Shown here in pieces: positions 38,764-49,476 of a stretch of 64,000 nt of DNA. Positions within the stretch are counted from its first letter, which is position 1. Each line of letters starts with the position of its first letter. Source of the stretch: Oscheius sp. JU75 (lineage: Eukaryota > Nematoda > Chromadorea > Rhabditida > Rhabditidae); contig JASJZC010000006.1 in assembly GCA_037178855.1 (NCBI GenBank), forward strand, positions 5,952,001 through 6,016,000. The letters run 5' to 3'. Under the pieces are notes generated by a model that saw nothing but the letters and a program-made list of their open reading frames with translations, did no database searches and was not told the DNA's origin. Both the position numbers and the translations under genes were made by a program.

Positions 38764-39207
38764 CCTTTACCGCTCGAGTAAAATCCGCGCGAAGTTTTAT
38801 GTCACGATTAGGGTCAAGGCATTTTTTTCCAGGATAGTAGGACAACGTGTGTGAAACTTTAACTTTCACACCCGACGGCGCTACTTTGCTACTCTCGCCG
38901 AAGGTCGACCCGATTGAAGTTTATTCTCTGGAAGGAAATCTAACAGTGATATTGAAATGAACATATTGGGAAAAGGTTTGGGGAGGAGAGGTAGTAACCG
39001 TAGATCAGGAACCCGTACCTTGAAGAAGAAAACATACAAAACAATCATCGGGCAGCTTCTGAGCTTTTTCGTGTTTCTCTTGGGAATAACTATCTGTGGC
39101 GAGACTAATACAACAACTAGCAATAGAATCTAGACGATATGAGGTTGGGAATTTGAGTTTTTTTTTTTTGCTTCTTGGTGGGAAAAGAACCCGCTCGGAC
39201 GATATTT
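38764..39207. other. Intergenic
   Basis: A hydrophobic minus-strand frame (38881-39123) is present but unsupported. It includes the collagen promoter and the 3' UTR of the kinase gene. Confidence 0.35.
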
Positions 39208-41933
39208 TCAGGCAAAGCCTCCTTCACCGTAGCCATAGCCGAATACGTTGGATGGATTGTCACCAGGGGGACGGAGAGGCTCGTGACCGAAGGGCAGAGT
39301 CCATCTAAACAAACGAAATGGCTATTTCTCTCTGTTACTTACCTATACAAACAGTCATAAGAATACTTGTCATTGTGACAGCTCTCCCTTCTCGTGATCC
39401 ATTCGAACGTACTCTGCTTGACCCGATCCAAAGCCGTCTCATGAGTCTGAACCATGTACAAACTAGCAGACTGATGGTCTCGACTCACTTTCTGTTCCGT
39501 CTCACTGCTCTTGTTCTCATGTCTGGGACTCATCTTACGTCCACGAGTCTCATAATATGAGTACTTGGCCAAATGATCGGTCAGCGGAGTGGCTCTGTTC
39601 GGTCTCTTCTGAGAATTCTCCAGATTCTTCATCAGAATTATTCGAAGGTACTCGTAGTTCGGCTCGTCGTTGAAACCCAATTCGACAACGTAGTTCATCC
39701 AATCAGCCATCTCCGGACATTTGGTAGACCAGTTAGTTGATTTTTTCAATTCGAGCATGTTCCTGTAGATTGCGTCTTTCGACTGATTCTTGGCTTGTTC
39801 TGGCTTCCAAGGTAATTCTCCGTTGATGAACTCGATGAGAATGTACCCGATGGACTCGAGATCGTCGCGACGAGAGAGTTGTAGGCCTTTGTGACTGTTA
39901 ATGCTTGCATACTTGGCCGTTCCGACCAGAGACTTGTCCTTTCTGTAGGTCGCCTCGTTGTTTTCACTGCTTCTTAATCTGAAAAAAGTTTGGCTATTGG
40001 TCGAAGTCAAAAACCTACTTTCTGCTAAGACCAAAGTCGATCAAGAACACAGTATTTTCGAGCTGATCGAGACCCATGACAAAGTTGTCCGGTTTCACGT
40101 CTCTGTGCACAAATCCTGCTTGGTGCAGACGCTCAATTCGGTCCAGCATCTGATTCCCAACGCGGAAAATGGTCTCCTGGCTGAACTGTTTCATCGCGTA
40201 GGCGAAAAGATTGTCCAGGGAAGGACCGAGCAGTTGCATGATCAGAATTCTAAAAAGAATTATTTTAAAGGACCGTAAATGATAAAAACCTGTACTTGTA
40301 CTGCCTTCCCATCCAGAAGATACGAGCAAATCCTTCACTCTGCGTCCCACAAACAATTCCGTTCATCTCGGAGGCGGAACAAGCCTTCAATTTATGGTTC
40401 TTTGTCCAAAATAAGCGGGCTTACCTTGTAAACATCGTACTCGTACTTCAGATTGGAACGAGTCTCACTATACTCTTCGAACTTGATGGCTACTCGTCCC
40501 CGTTGCGGATCGTAGAGGTCGACAGCAGCGAAGACGGTGCCACAGCTTCCACGGTTAATCTTGAAGTAGGTTTGAAATCTGGAACAAGTGATATTTTTCT
40601 TTTACTGGCGTCCCCGTACCGTCTGGGCACTTGCTACTTGTGCTCAAAAAGTTAATTGCTCTAACAATCGAGAAAAAGAAAAAGTACCTTTCGTTGATGA
40701 CCAAATCCATCTTTGCTGCGATCTTCTGCTCGAGTTTCATCGCATCGACAGCGTTGCTCCAATTGTCTGCCGGCTTATTGTTTATGGGAGGCTCGTTCTA
40801 CAACCCATTTCGTTTTCGAACTCGAGATAAAAGTACCGGGAAAGGAAGTGACATAAGAGGTTTGACTTGAGGAGGAGGCGGAGGAGGGTACATGACTTGA
40901 GGAGAAGCTTCGTTTCCACTCTCGTACTGATAGTAGACCATTCCCTGATATGGATAACCGAAAGAATGGCTCGGACCGGGCATCATATTCGGAGGAACCA
41001 TGTACTGCGGAGGCATCTGAAATTTGAGAGGGATAATGATCAGAGAAACTGGCAAAACTCTAAAAAAAACCTGTTCTAAACTTACATTCTGGTAGTAAGG
41101 ATTGAAGTAAGCTGGAGGCATTGCAGCGAATTGAGAAGTAGGTACGAGTCCGTAGGGTGTCTGGACGAAGGGACCGACTGGATATGAAGGAACAAAATTC
41201 TGAACTTATTGTCTCCTTGTCACTAAAAGTCAACTCACAACAGGTTGGTACTGAAACTGTCCAGCTTGTTGAAAGTACTGAGTTGCTTGCTGCTGCTGTT
41301 CCATATCCTGGTCCTGGCTCTTAGGCTGCTCTTCTTCGAAGTTCAACGACACACTCTCTGTGGCGCCAAAGTCGTCTGTCTCGTCCTAGAGAAACTGTTA
41401 AAAGAGAAGTCCACTGAAAGTACCTCAACAGTCGAAGGATCAATCTGCTCGAGCGAGTTCGGACTGACAGCGGTCTCATCGCCCTGCTTGAAGAGTCCAG
41501 CCCAGCTCTTTCCAGTACCCTGTGTCTTGGTGTCGTCCGTCTCATAATCTGACGTCTTCGACCGAGGCGAGGTTTCTATGTTCAGTTGAGAAAGTACAGG
41601 AGTCAGATTGTCCAAGTCCTTGATCTCTCCCACCTTCTTCACACAGCCATTACCCGTCTCACAGTGGTTCTTCTCCACTACTGGAGGACTCACGTGGCTC
41701 TTGACTGTTTGACCCATTGTAGCTGCTCCAATTGGAGGATACTCGTCCTGGAAAAAAATATTGATGGAGTCAAATGCCCGAAGTCTTACATTGTTGGCCA
41801 CCGAGGTGCTTTGCGTAGCGACTGGAGAGGCCTGTAAAGAACTGGATGAAGATTTGTTGCTGTTTCCGTTGTTCTGTGTGTTTCGACCAGCTATCGAAGC
41901 ATATGACATTCGGTGGTTGTTGGGCTGGGACAT
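39208..41933 (-). CDS. CK1-group (TTBK-like) protein kinase with a long Pro/Gln-rich N-terminal region
   Basis: Eleven exons (41933-41790, 41747-41424, 41385-41239, 41199-41086, 41016-40837, 40797-40688, 40578-40425, 40384-40290, 40249-40019, 39978-39343, 39304-39208) join in one frame to give 743 aa. Residues 1-303 are low complexity: MSYASIAGR, a Gln-rich run (QDMEQQQQATQYFQQAGQFQ) and Pro/Tyr-rich MPPQYMVPPNMMPGPSHSFG. The kinase follows with INRGSCGTVF, VAIKFEE, HRDVKPDNF, DFGLSRK and the CK1 signature GTAKYASINSH. All catalytic residues are present, so it should be an active Ser/Thr kinase. The C-terminal tail ends with GYGYGEGGFA. CK1/TTBK-like kinases are greatly expanded in nematodes, many in the male germ line. 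The junction at 40837/40797 is the link to test: if it is not used, two genes lie here. Confidence 0.8.
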
Positions 41934-43378
41934 GTCCTCTGTCTTCCCCCTCTCCTACAGCATCCTAAAGAGACTAGATTAAAATGTGGAGAGAGAAAGT
42001 AACGGCCAAAGAGGGGAAGGAAATAGTTCGGATCACAGCTGAATGTTTTTTTAGTGTACTCGTTTGAATCTTCTGACTTCCCTGCCAAAGTACGTTTGAG
42101 CTACGAGAAAAACAATTGGGAAGTCTATAGGAAGCAAAATGAAGTACCCGGAATATTTTTCTTTACTAAAGCGTAGTGGTGTCCGTCCGTCAGTCTGTCT
42201 GTCATGGTGTCCGCACAATTGCCTGTCAACACTAATACCCAAAAACTCTGGCAAGTCGTTTCATATCAAGAAACAAGGGAACAAGCCAGCTGTAAAGGAA
42301 ACTTCTGTTGCTAGGGGAGCGGCGCAACCGCCTGTGATCTAAGGCAAGTCCAAAGGGCTGCGAAGCTGCCCTCGGCAGCTGGTCTCAGAACAAAACAGAG
42401 TCTCAGAAAGGTTTTGTATATGCTGTTCACGATCATTCATTTGGCACATCTGGAGAAATAGCATGAGGAAAGAGGATGTTTTCGATAAGATTTTCTAGTC
42501 TGTTTATATATTCCACAAGACGAAAGCAATGAAGTGCAAAAAGACAACATTTGTTGATGAATAAGGATTCGGAAACGGGACATGATCGATTGACACCAAA
42601 TGCACGACTGCCAAGTCCAGTAACCTAGGAGCCTGGAATTTGGCTCGTTTTGCAAAACTAAGTCTGCAGAAGAAGTTACTCGATCAACAGAACTGAACTA
42701 CTTGTGGAAACAATCAAAATAAGCCGGATTTGACAGGGATTATGAACTGAAAAGGTGTGATCGGTAAGGTTCTGACAACTTCCAGACTTCTTTTGGTCAT
42801 AGGAAACTTGGAAAATAAACAGTTTTGTGATAAATGCAGAGGGATCCTATGAGAAAAAAATGAAAGACTAATCGACCTCGGTTTTTTCTCTTCTTCGAGG
42901 AGGGCCTGAAACACCAAACTTGCGTCAATGAGGTGACCGGACGCGAGCACAAGTGCCGAGCGCGCCATCAACCGCCATTCGAAATCACAATTGCCAACGA
43001 GGTCGTCTTGTGAGCTCTGACTGTTGATTTTTTCTTTTGTTTGTCAACACGTGTTTCAAGTAGTTCTGTTTCGAGTAATTCTATTCCATTAGAAAGAACA
43101 AAAGTTCTGAAAATGCTAGTGCTCGCTAACTGTTCTGAAAGTCTCTTTCGCAATGTTTGCCCGTTTTTATGATGTTTCAACACAGTGTTTGTTATTTCGC
43201 AAGCATCTTATAGAACACGCCTGCTAAAATGTTTCAAAAGCATTTCCCTCACATTTGACATTGCAGTGTTATCGCGACTACCTTTCTGTCTGTCGCTCTG
43301 TATCTGCTTCTGAACCCTATCTCTCTGTCGAACTTCTTACCCACAACTTCGTCTCATCTAAAACTGTTCATTTCAGAA
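41934..43378. other. Intergenic with one repeat copy
   Basis: No gene supported. Short frames lack motifs. It holds copy D of the ACTAAAG repeat. A TTTCAG at 43372-43377, directly before the BAF start, is a likely trans-splice acceptor. Confidence 0.4.
42172..42345 (+). repeat. Dispersed ACTAAAG-type repeat, copy D
   Basis: TTACTAAAGCGTAGTGGTGT then CCGTCCGTCAGTCTGTCTG, ending with GAACAAGCCAGCTGTAAAGG and GGGAGCGGCGCAACCGCC. Both ends recur in the other copies. Confidence 0.5.
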
Positions 43379-43688
43379 ATGTCCACCAGTGTGAAGCACC
43401 GTGAGTTCATCGGAGAGCCGATGGGAGAGAAGGAGGTGACGACTATTGCTGGAATCGGACCCGTTTACGGAGAGAAACTGAGCGAGAGCGGATTCGACAA
43501 GGTAAGCACATTTTGTTCGTTCCGCTCATTTTCTTTTTCAGGCTTACGTCCTCTTTGGTCAGTATCTGCTGCTGAAAAAGGACGAGGAAATGTTCATCGA
43601 ATGGATCAAAGAGACTGCCGGAGTCACGGCGAATCACGCCAAATCTGCCTTCAATTGTCTCAACGAATGGAGCGAGCAGCATATGTAA
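43379..43688 (+). CDS. baf-1: Barrier-to-autointegration factor
   Basis: Two exons (43379-43501, 43542-43688) encode exactly 89 aa, the usual BAF length. Diagnostic strings are [20 protein letters not shown], the helix-hairpin-helix [20 protein letters not shown], and the end [15 protein letters not shown] is a small dimeric DNA-bridging protein that binds chromatin, lamin and LEM-domain proteins and is needed for nuclear envelope assembly. AATAAA at 43714-43719, 26 bp past the stop codon. This is one of the most secure calls in the window. Confidence 0.97.
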
Positions 43689-43719
43689 CAAAATTACTGT
43701 TTATTGACGCGTTAATAAA

Positions 43720-44617
43720 GAGTTTCATTCCTATTTCTTTTTGTTCAAAATGTTACCGAATTCTGCCTCTTTACCGAAATGAGGAAACGGTATCAGCTCC
43801 AGTTCCACTTACTATCAAACAGAAAGCGCCTCTAGTAAAAAGCATCGGAGCCAAATGATGTTTTACTTTAGTTTCGCCACTTGAAAAAATTGGAAACTTG
43901 GCTTTCGAGCTATTTCAAAAGTCTTATAGTCTTGGCAAGTAATTACATCTGACAGGAAATGACAAAACAAGAGCGAAAATCAGAGTCCATTTGATCGCCT
44001 GTTGCTCGTCCTAGATGGCAGCTTCCTCGTCACCTCTACTCAGGGCAAGTTCTCTGTGTCGTGTCTCGACCCTAACCACTTTTGCACTAGCTCTCTCACC
44101 CCCTTACTTTCGTTTCGAGATTAGGATCTGGGGTAGTCCCGAGCAACCCAGATTCGAACACTCTCAGTCTCTAGCTTGAGGACAACTTCGGGTTTTTGAA
44201 AATCGAGCATTGGAGACTGGGGATGGCGTCTTGAAATGCGAGAATTAGAATTTAGGAGTCCTAAAATACTGGGTATGTCCCTGTCCTTTGTCTCTCTGTG
44301 TTTGTCAGTTGCCTACCATTGCATTTGTGTTTCTTTTATTTCTTCAACTGTCCCTCCCCAGTCATTTCCGAGGTTGCCTACTTCTCTAGTGCGACAAGAT
44401 GACACTGCCCTTCGTATGGAGCGTCGTGAATCTTCTATGCGGATCGACTGCAAAGAAAACGATGCCATTGAGACAGCCTAACAGCTGCTCCTGTATCGAA
44501 AGACATGGGCTGTGATATCGATGTTCGAATGATGTACATAGACTGGAGGACGAGCAGCAGGCGACCAAACGTACTGATTGTCGCTCTTGCCTTATCATTT
44601 CCTGTCAGATGTAACTA
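43720..44617. other. Intergenic
   Basis: No gene is supported. Near 44360-44480 there is a coding-looking frame ending RIDCKENDAIETA after a CCCCAG acceptor, but I could find no upstream exons, so I do not call it. Confidence 0.35.
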
Positions 44618-45080
44618 CAGGGTAGCCGATAAGTATTGGCGCGCTTACTCATATGGAGTCATTGTTTCTAAATGCTATAGAGTTTTTCGGTTTGTCTTGA
44701 AAACAATGGATACTTTCACCCCCTTGGCAAAATCAATATAAAAAAGAGACTCAAACAATCCACCAGAGAAAAATCTTTCCGTTCGTTTAATACCGAAGGC
44801 ATCATAATTGATCTAACAATGTGGGTTCAAGCTATTCGAAACACACCACTAAGGATTTGTACCTTATTAGTTTTTTTGACATGTCACTTGCGCCGCACAG
44901 GCTGTTTCACGGTCGCACAGTTTCCACCACTGTGCAAATTTAAAAGTAAATCTCTCGATCTGACTGAAAATATAGATTTGCGAGATGTTTTCCATCATAT
45001 CTAGCCACCTAATGTGCAAAAGGTTTTCTGATTTCGAAGAAAAACATTTTTTTACGCGCCAATACTTATCGGCCACCCTG
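44618..45080. mobile_element. Mariner-like miniature inverted-repeat element
   Basis: A 463-bp unit bounded by 26-bp terminal inverted repeats beginning CAGGGTAGCCGATAAGTATT (left) and CAGGGTGGCCGATAAGTATT (right, complement), which differ at one base. It is flanked by TA on both sides, the target-site duplication of Tc1/mariner elements. Inside there is no transposase open reading frame or DDE/DDD motif, so it is a non-autonomous MITE. The near-identical ends point to fairly recent mobility driven by a transposase encoded elsewhere. Confidence 0.88.
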
Positions 45081-45082
45081 TA

Positions 45083-45588
45083 CTTGACAAGACTTTTGAA
45101 ATAGCTCGAAAGCAAAGCTTTGCTTTGCGGTTAGCAAAATTTGTTTGTAACACATGTGTTTGATATTTTGCTTCTTCAGTTTGACGTAGAAGTAAGACTA
45201 TGCCTTGCCCCCTTATGAAAGTATCTCACAAGTATCCGATAGTTTCTCTCTTCCTCTGTATGTCAAGAGATCTACCCTGATCATGTCCAGCAATCGCCCT
45301 TGTCAATCTCGCAGTCCTAGACGATAAGGTGACAAGGATTGGATCCGCAAAAGCGATAGAAGTCCATTCAAAATAATGAAAAGACACGTTTATTGTGCAC
45401 ATACAAGCATCAATATGAAGACGAGAAAAAGGGGAAAACAAAAAGAAAATAGCGCATACTCTTAAAGATCGGCACCGGTGGCAGGAATGCTGGACAGGTC
45501 TCTCGTTTTAAGGAAGAAGTGAACTTGAATCGGAGAAGAGATGGTGCTTTTTGTATTATTGATGAGAAGAAAGCGGATAGAAGCTCGT
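45083..45588. other. 3' flank of the profilin gene
   Basis: It contains a minus-strand AATAAA at 45389-45394 that probably ends the profilin mRNA. Nothing else recognised. Confidence 0.5.
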
Positions 45589-46604
45589 TTAGTAGTTGAT
45601 ACCCTGCATGTATTCGGACAGTTTCTCGATGGCGGCGCGCACTTCAGCCGATACGGTGTTCTCACCCTCGTAGATAGCGATGAGGACGGCTAAAGACATT
45701 TTTGAAGGGAAAATAAAGGTCTCCTACCTGTCTTGGTCTTGGCAGCAAAGAATCCGCTCTTGTCCTTCTTTCCGAAGATCAGACCTTCCTCTACACGGGG
45801 CACGATGTAGTGGATGTTCTCCAGATCAGCTCCAGTGCTCGGAACGGCGTTGATGTTGTTGAAAAGGGCGACGAACTTCTTCAGCTCAGCTTCGTTGGCC
45901 TGAAAATTAAATAAATAGATGTCAGATGACATTAATGAGACAGATTGGATGAGTCATGATGAGTGATCGACTCTCAAATAGACTCTCAAAGGTTACGAAA
46001 CAGTTGGACTTTGATCCTATTCAAAGGGGGAACATCAAAAGTGAGTCAAAAGTCAGAACAGTAAAGGAGACTAAAAAAGAATTCTCTCAGCAGACCTCTC
46101 GTAACTCGCCTTAGAAAACCTGAGCATCTATTCCTGGAAGCTGCTCAAACGAAATTGTATTAGAATGCCTCGGTCAGTAGACAAATAGTTTTAGTTAACC
46201 TTTTCGGATGTGATTGAGTAGAATCTATACTGCCAAAAAGACTCAAGTATTCTAATGTCTTCTTCTTCCCTCTGGTTAGACTGTCGACTTGTGGTTTCAC
46301 AAGAGATTTTTGTTATTGATTTTTGGTAAGAGACAGTATTATATGACTTTCTAAATTACACTTCATTGTTGCCGTCCACTAAATGTTTAGAAGTCTTTAC
46401 AAAAATGACGACTAGAGAGCGAAAATTTTCAATCGGTTTCCCAAAAAATAATCGTGAATGTAGAAGGTAAATACTCACTCCGAAAACATTGCTGCCCTCC
46501 GTCCTGGCCCAAACGGATCCGTCGTTCAGACCGACGATGGCCGCTCGCTTGATGGCAGGAGATCCACCGGTCAGAGAGGTGATGTAAGCGTCCCAACCAG
46601 ACAT
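45589..46604 (-). CDS. pfn: Profilin
   Basis: Three exons (46604-46479, 45899-45728, 45689-45589) encode 132 aa, the standard profilin size. The N-terminus MSGWDAYITSLTGG contains the poly-proline-binding Trp/Tyr region. Other matches are AIVGLNDGSVWARTEG, NIHYIVPRVEEGLIFGKKDK, and the C-terminal helix ending KLSEYMQGINY. Profilin binds actin monomers, poly-proline proteins and phosphoinositides and feeds actin to formins. Intron 1 is 579 bp, long for this window. The symbol is generic because nematodes have several profilin paralogues. Confidence 0.95.
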
Positions 46605-48477
46605 TTTATTAGAAGAGACACTGAACAAATGGCTATAAAAGGCGAGTGAGAAAAAAGAAAAAGATTGATCAATAGGTGACGCACATGGAAATGTGGCCGT
46701 TCCTTTCACCTCTAATCAGCTTTTCCAACACAAAAGTCTCTCTCCCGGTCTGACAAAAATAGAGGAAGAGACAAAGAAACTGGTAAAGAGTGGAGGTTCC
46801 GACTGCTATTTTCGGCTTAGTAGGTGGAGAGAGAGAGAGAGAGAGAGAGTGAGGAAAACAAGAACTGTTGAAATCGGGCTATATTTCTCAATTAATCCCA
46901 CCCCTAGATGGGGAAATCTAGTCATCCATCGGGGGCCGATATAATGTAAAATTCCCATATTTGGCTGTGGAAAATGAGCTGGCGCTCGCGCTGGCTATTT
47001 GTCATCATGGGGTCTAGAGCTTTTTCGGCAGCTGAAACATGTACTTCTTAGAGGGAAAGGACAGAAAAAGGATTGTGCGAGATGGAGATAAGCAAAAGTA
47101 CAGCTGCTCTCTGTCTCTCTCTCTCCCTCTCTCTCAATGAGAGCGAGAGAGAGAGTGTTCCCGCCAAGACAGAATTTTCGAGCGGTCAGTGCACACACAT
47201 GGCCTGCGCTGCGGTCTTTACCGTAACTATTAGCGTTCGAGCGCGGTTAATCGCAAAAATCAATAGAGACTTTCTGACGGAGGACCGGCCCGAATACGGT
47301 CCGATTGAAATTTAATCAAACTGGGCAATGGGACTGAGTGGGTCAATTGTCGGGACGAGTTCGTTCGGAGGAGAGGGAGGGAGTGCAAGGAAAAAATGAG
47401 GAATATGAGGAAGTTATTTGAAAAGGGAGGTCTACTTGGTGAGAGGTGGACAGTGACAAACTGTCAAGGAACCGGAGAATTTGATTGGAACTTTACTGTA
47501 TTCTCCAGTAAAACTATCCAGATAGTATTCTGGATAGTTTTCTTGAAGATCTGTTATTCTGAACTGCATAAAAACATTAGTATTCTCCGTAAGACAATTT
47601 TTTCTTCGGAAGAGCTCAAAACATGTTACACAAATCAAAAGATCAGAAAAAATATGAAGTTTAATCGTTGTATGAGCCAGTCATTTTTAAAAGTTGGAGG
47701 CTACAGTAGTTGGAATCTGTCAGAATACTTGAAAGTGGTGAGTTCCTCACTGTGATTTTTGGGGAAACCTCTTCACATCAAAATAAACAGACTGTGGAAC
47801 AACAAAAAGTTCCAAGAATGTCAAACAAACAGAGAAAGGCTTGTTATCTAGGAGAATAGACGGCCTCTATCAGTATTTGAGTGGCCGGAAACAGTGGCAG
47901 CGCCTCGTTAGTCACCCAGGAGGAGAGTAGGCGGAGCTCGGAGATGGCGAAAGGAGATGACTCAGTCTAGAAGAAACGGGGGAGACCCTAGACGACTGAA
48001 ATCTACCATCTGGAAGACGGGGAGAAACATCGATTAGGCACAGATGGTGTCCATAATTATCCTCTCTTTCATTGGATTTTGGCTCGGGCTAACAAGGCGC
48101 AGCGAATGGACGAAATCAACAGATTAAATTAATGAGCGAGGCTCTTAATGACCGCGGTTTTGGACAGTCAGAGACGGGAAAAGAGGCCTAGGAAGAGACA
48201 GGGTGGAATAAAAAAGGCTGGGCTGACTGGGGGAATGGACAAAAGACAAACATCATTGAACGGTGAAAAGAATGGCGTCCGCAACGAGAGGAGAGGGGTC
48301 AGTCGAATCAATTTTTGTGATTGTCTGGACTCATTAACAAGAATACAGAAGTTCAAACAGAAACAGTGTGACCATCTAAGAGAATGCGAGGACGCGAGGA
48401 GTACCGAGAATCCTAAAACTGCTGAGTCGATTGGATACTGTCCGGGATTAAAAAGTGATTAGCGTCATTCTTATCAA
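46605..48477. other. Intergenic with GA/CT microsatellites
   Basis: No gene supported. A (GA)n run lies at 46826-46849. A CT-rich run followed by a GA-rich run at 47107-47156 forms an imperfect inverted repeat. Both are upstream of profilin and could act as GAGA-type promoter elements, which is inference. Confidence 0.45.
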
Positions 48478-49443
48478 ATGCTCTTTCTGCTTCTCACTCT
48501 TCTGGTTCTAGTAAAAACGGATGGGCTACAATGCAATGGAACGGTTTTGAACGAAACCTTTTCGGATATTAAACCTTACTGTCGTGAGTTGAACTGAAAA
48601 GTTTCTACATGCTAATGTAGCGATGAATGTAGAAGAAGGAGGATGCAAGACTCATTGGCGCATCGTCGTAATTGTGATAACGGATGACGTTGGCAGCTAT
48701 GAACAGTTGATGAGAAGTTTGAAAGGGGTCAGTTATGCAACAAAGAAATACAGCCGCTTCCAGACAGACTGTTCGGGAGAAGATTCCCTCTTTTTTATGT
48801 CACAGTCCAAGTTTAACCACAACCGAACGTGTTCCTTATCTCCTGTAAGTACAATTCTTCTTCCATCGATCATTGTTCTCCTCCAGATGTATCCAGATGC
48901 AATTTGGGACGAGTTCCTGAAGTACAACTTTTCCGAAATGGAAATGGGAACTCCTGTTCTAAGTATGGAAGACATCATGAGTTATACGGTTAGTGATGCT
49001 AGATATTTTGCAGGTGTTTTTAGATCGAATGTATGAACAACCTCACTCTGTCTGCTGATCAGGGAGCTAAGGTGTTCGTTCTTACCGATATTGATTGCCT
49101 GCAATTTTGCCCTGGTGCCCAGCCTGTAAGTCTTCTAGCACACAAGCCTATAAAAATATGTTTAGGGTTATGATGGAGTAGGACCGACGTTCCTTCAGAT
49201 TCAAGCCGAATTCATCGCGTCTCTTCCCCAGTACAACATTGAATTCTCCGTGCACGGAAAGGAGGTCAATGGTGAGTCTGTTTCTACCGAACTCAGGAAA
49301 GATTGTCTAACATTTAAGCCCTTTTTCTAATTTCTAAAGTTTCTAATATTGTCCCTGTTATGGTCTACTTAGGTGCTCAGTTTTCATCAGACTACTTTTC
49401 TTGTACTCTTCCTACGATCCGAAAGATCAGCGTAACAGATTAA
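48478..49443 (+). CDS. Secreted soluble copy of the receptor-kinase ectodomain
   Basis: Seven exons (48478-48583, 48621-48727, 48806-48844, 48887-48988, 49024-49125, 49166-49271, 49375-49443 with the acceptor at 49372) give about 210 aa. Signal peptide MLFLLLTLLVLVKTDG. The exon order, intron phases and many residues match the adjacent receptor kinase ectodomain: KTHWRIVVIVITDD versus the neighbour's RSHWRIVAIVATDN, SKFNHNRTCSL versus SKFRTNRSCFL, and KVFVLTDIDCLQFC versus RAIVFTDLDCTGLC. It stops after TIRKISVTD with no membrane segment or kinase. The 78-bp intron at 48728-48805 is a multiple of 3 and open, so a form longer by 26 residues is possible. It is a tandem duplicate ending only 33 bp before the kinase gene starts, and could be a soluble decoy or ligand-binding partner. 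Confidence 0.72.
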
Positions 49444-49476
49444 CTTGCGATTAGCACTCCTTCTCTTCCTTATCAA

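Noticed and set aside
44236-44481. Possible small gene ending RIDCKENDAIETA or VAYFSSATR
   Set aside because: Two frames compete after the same acceptor and no upstream exons or start could be supported.
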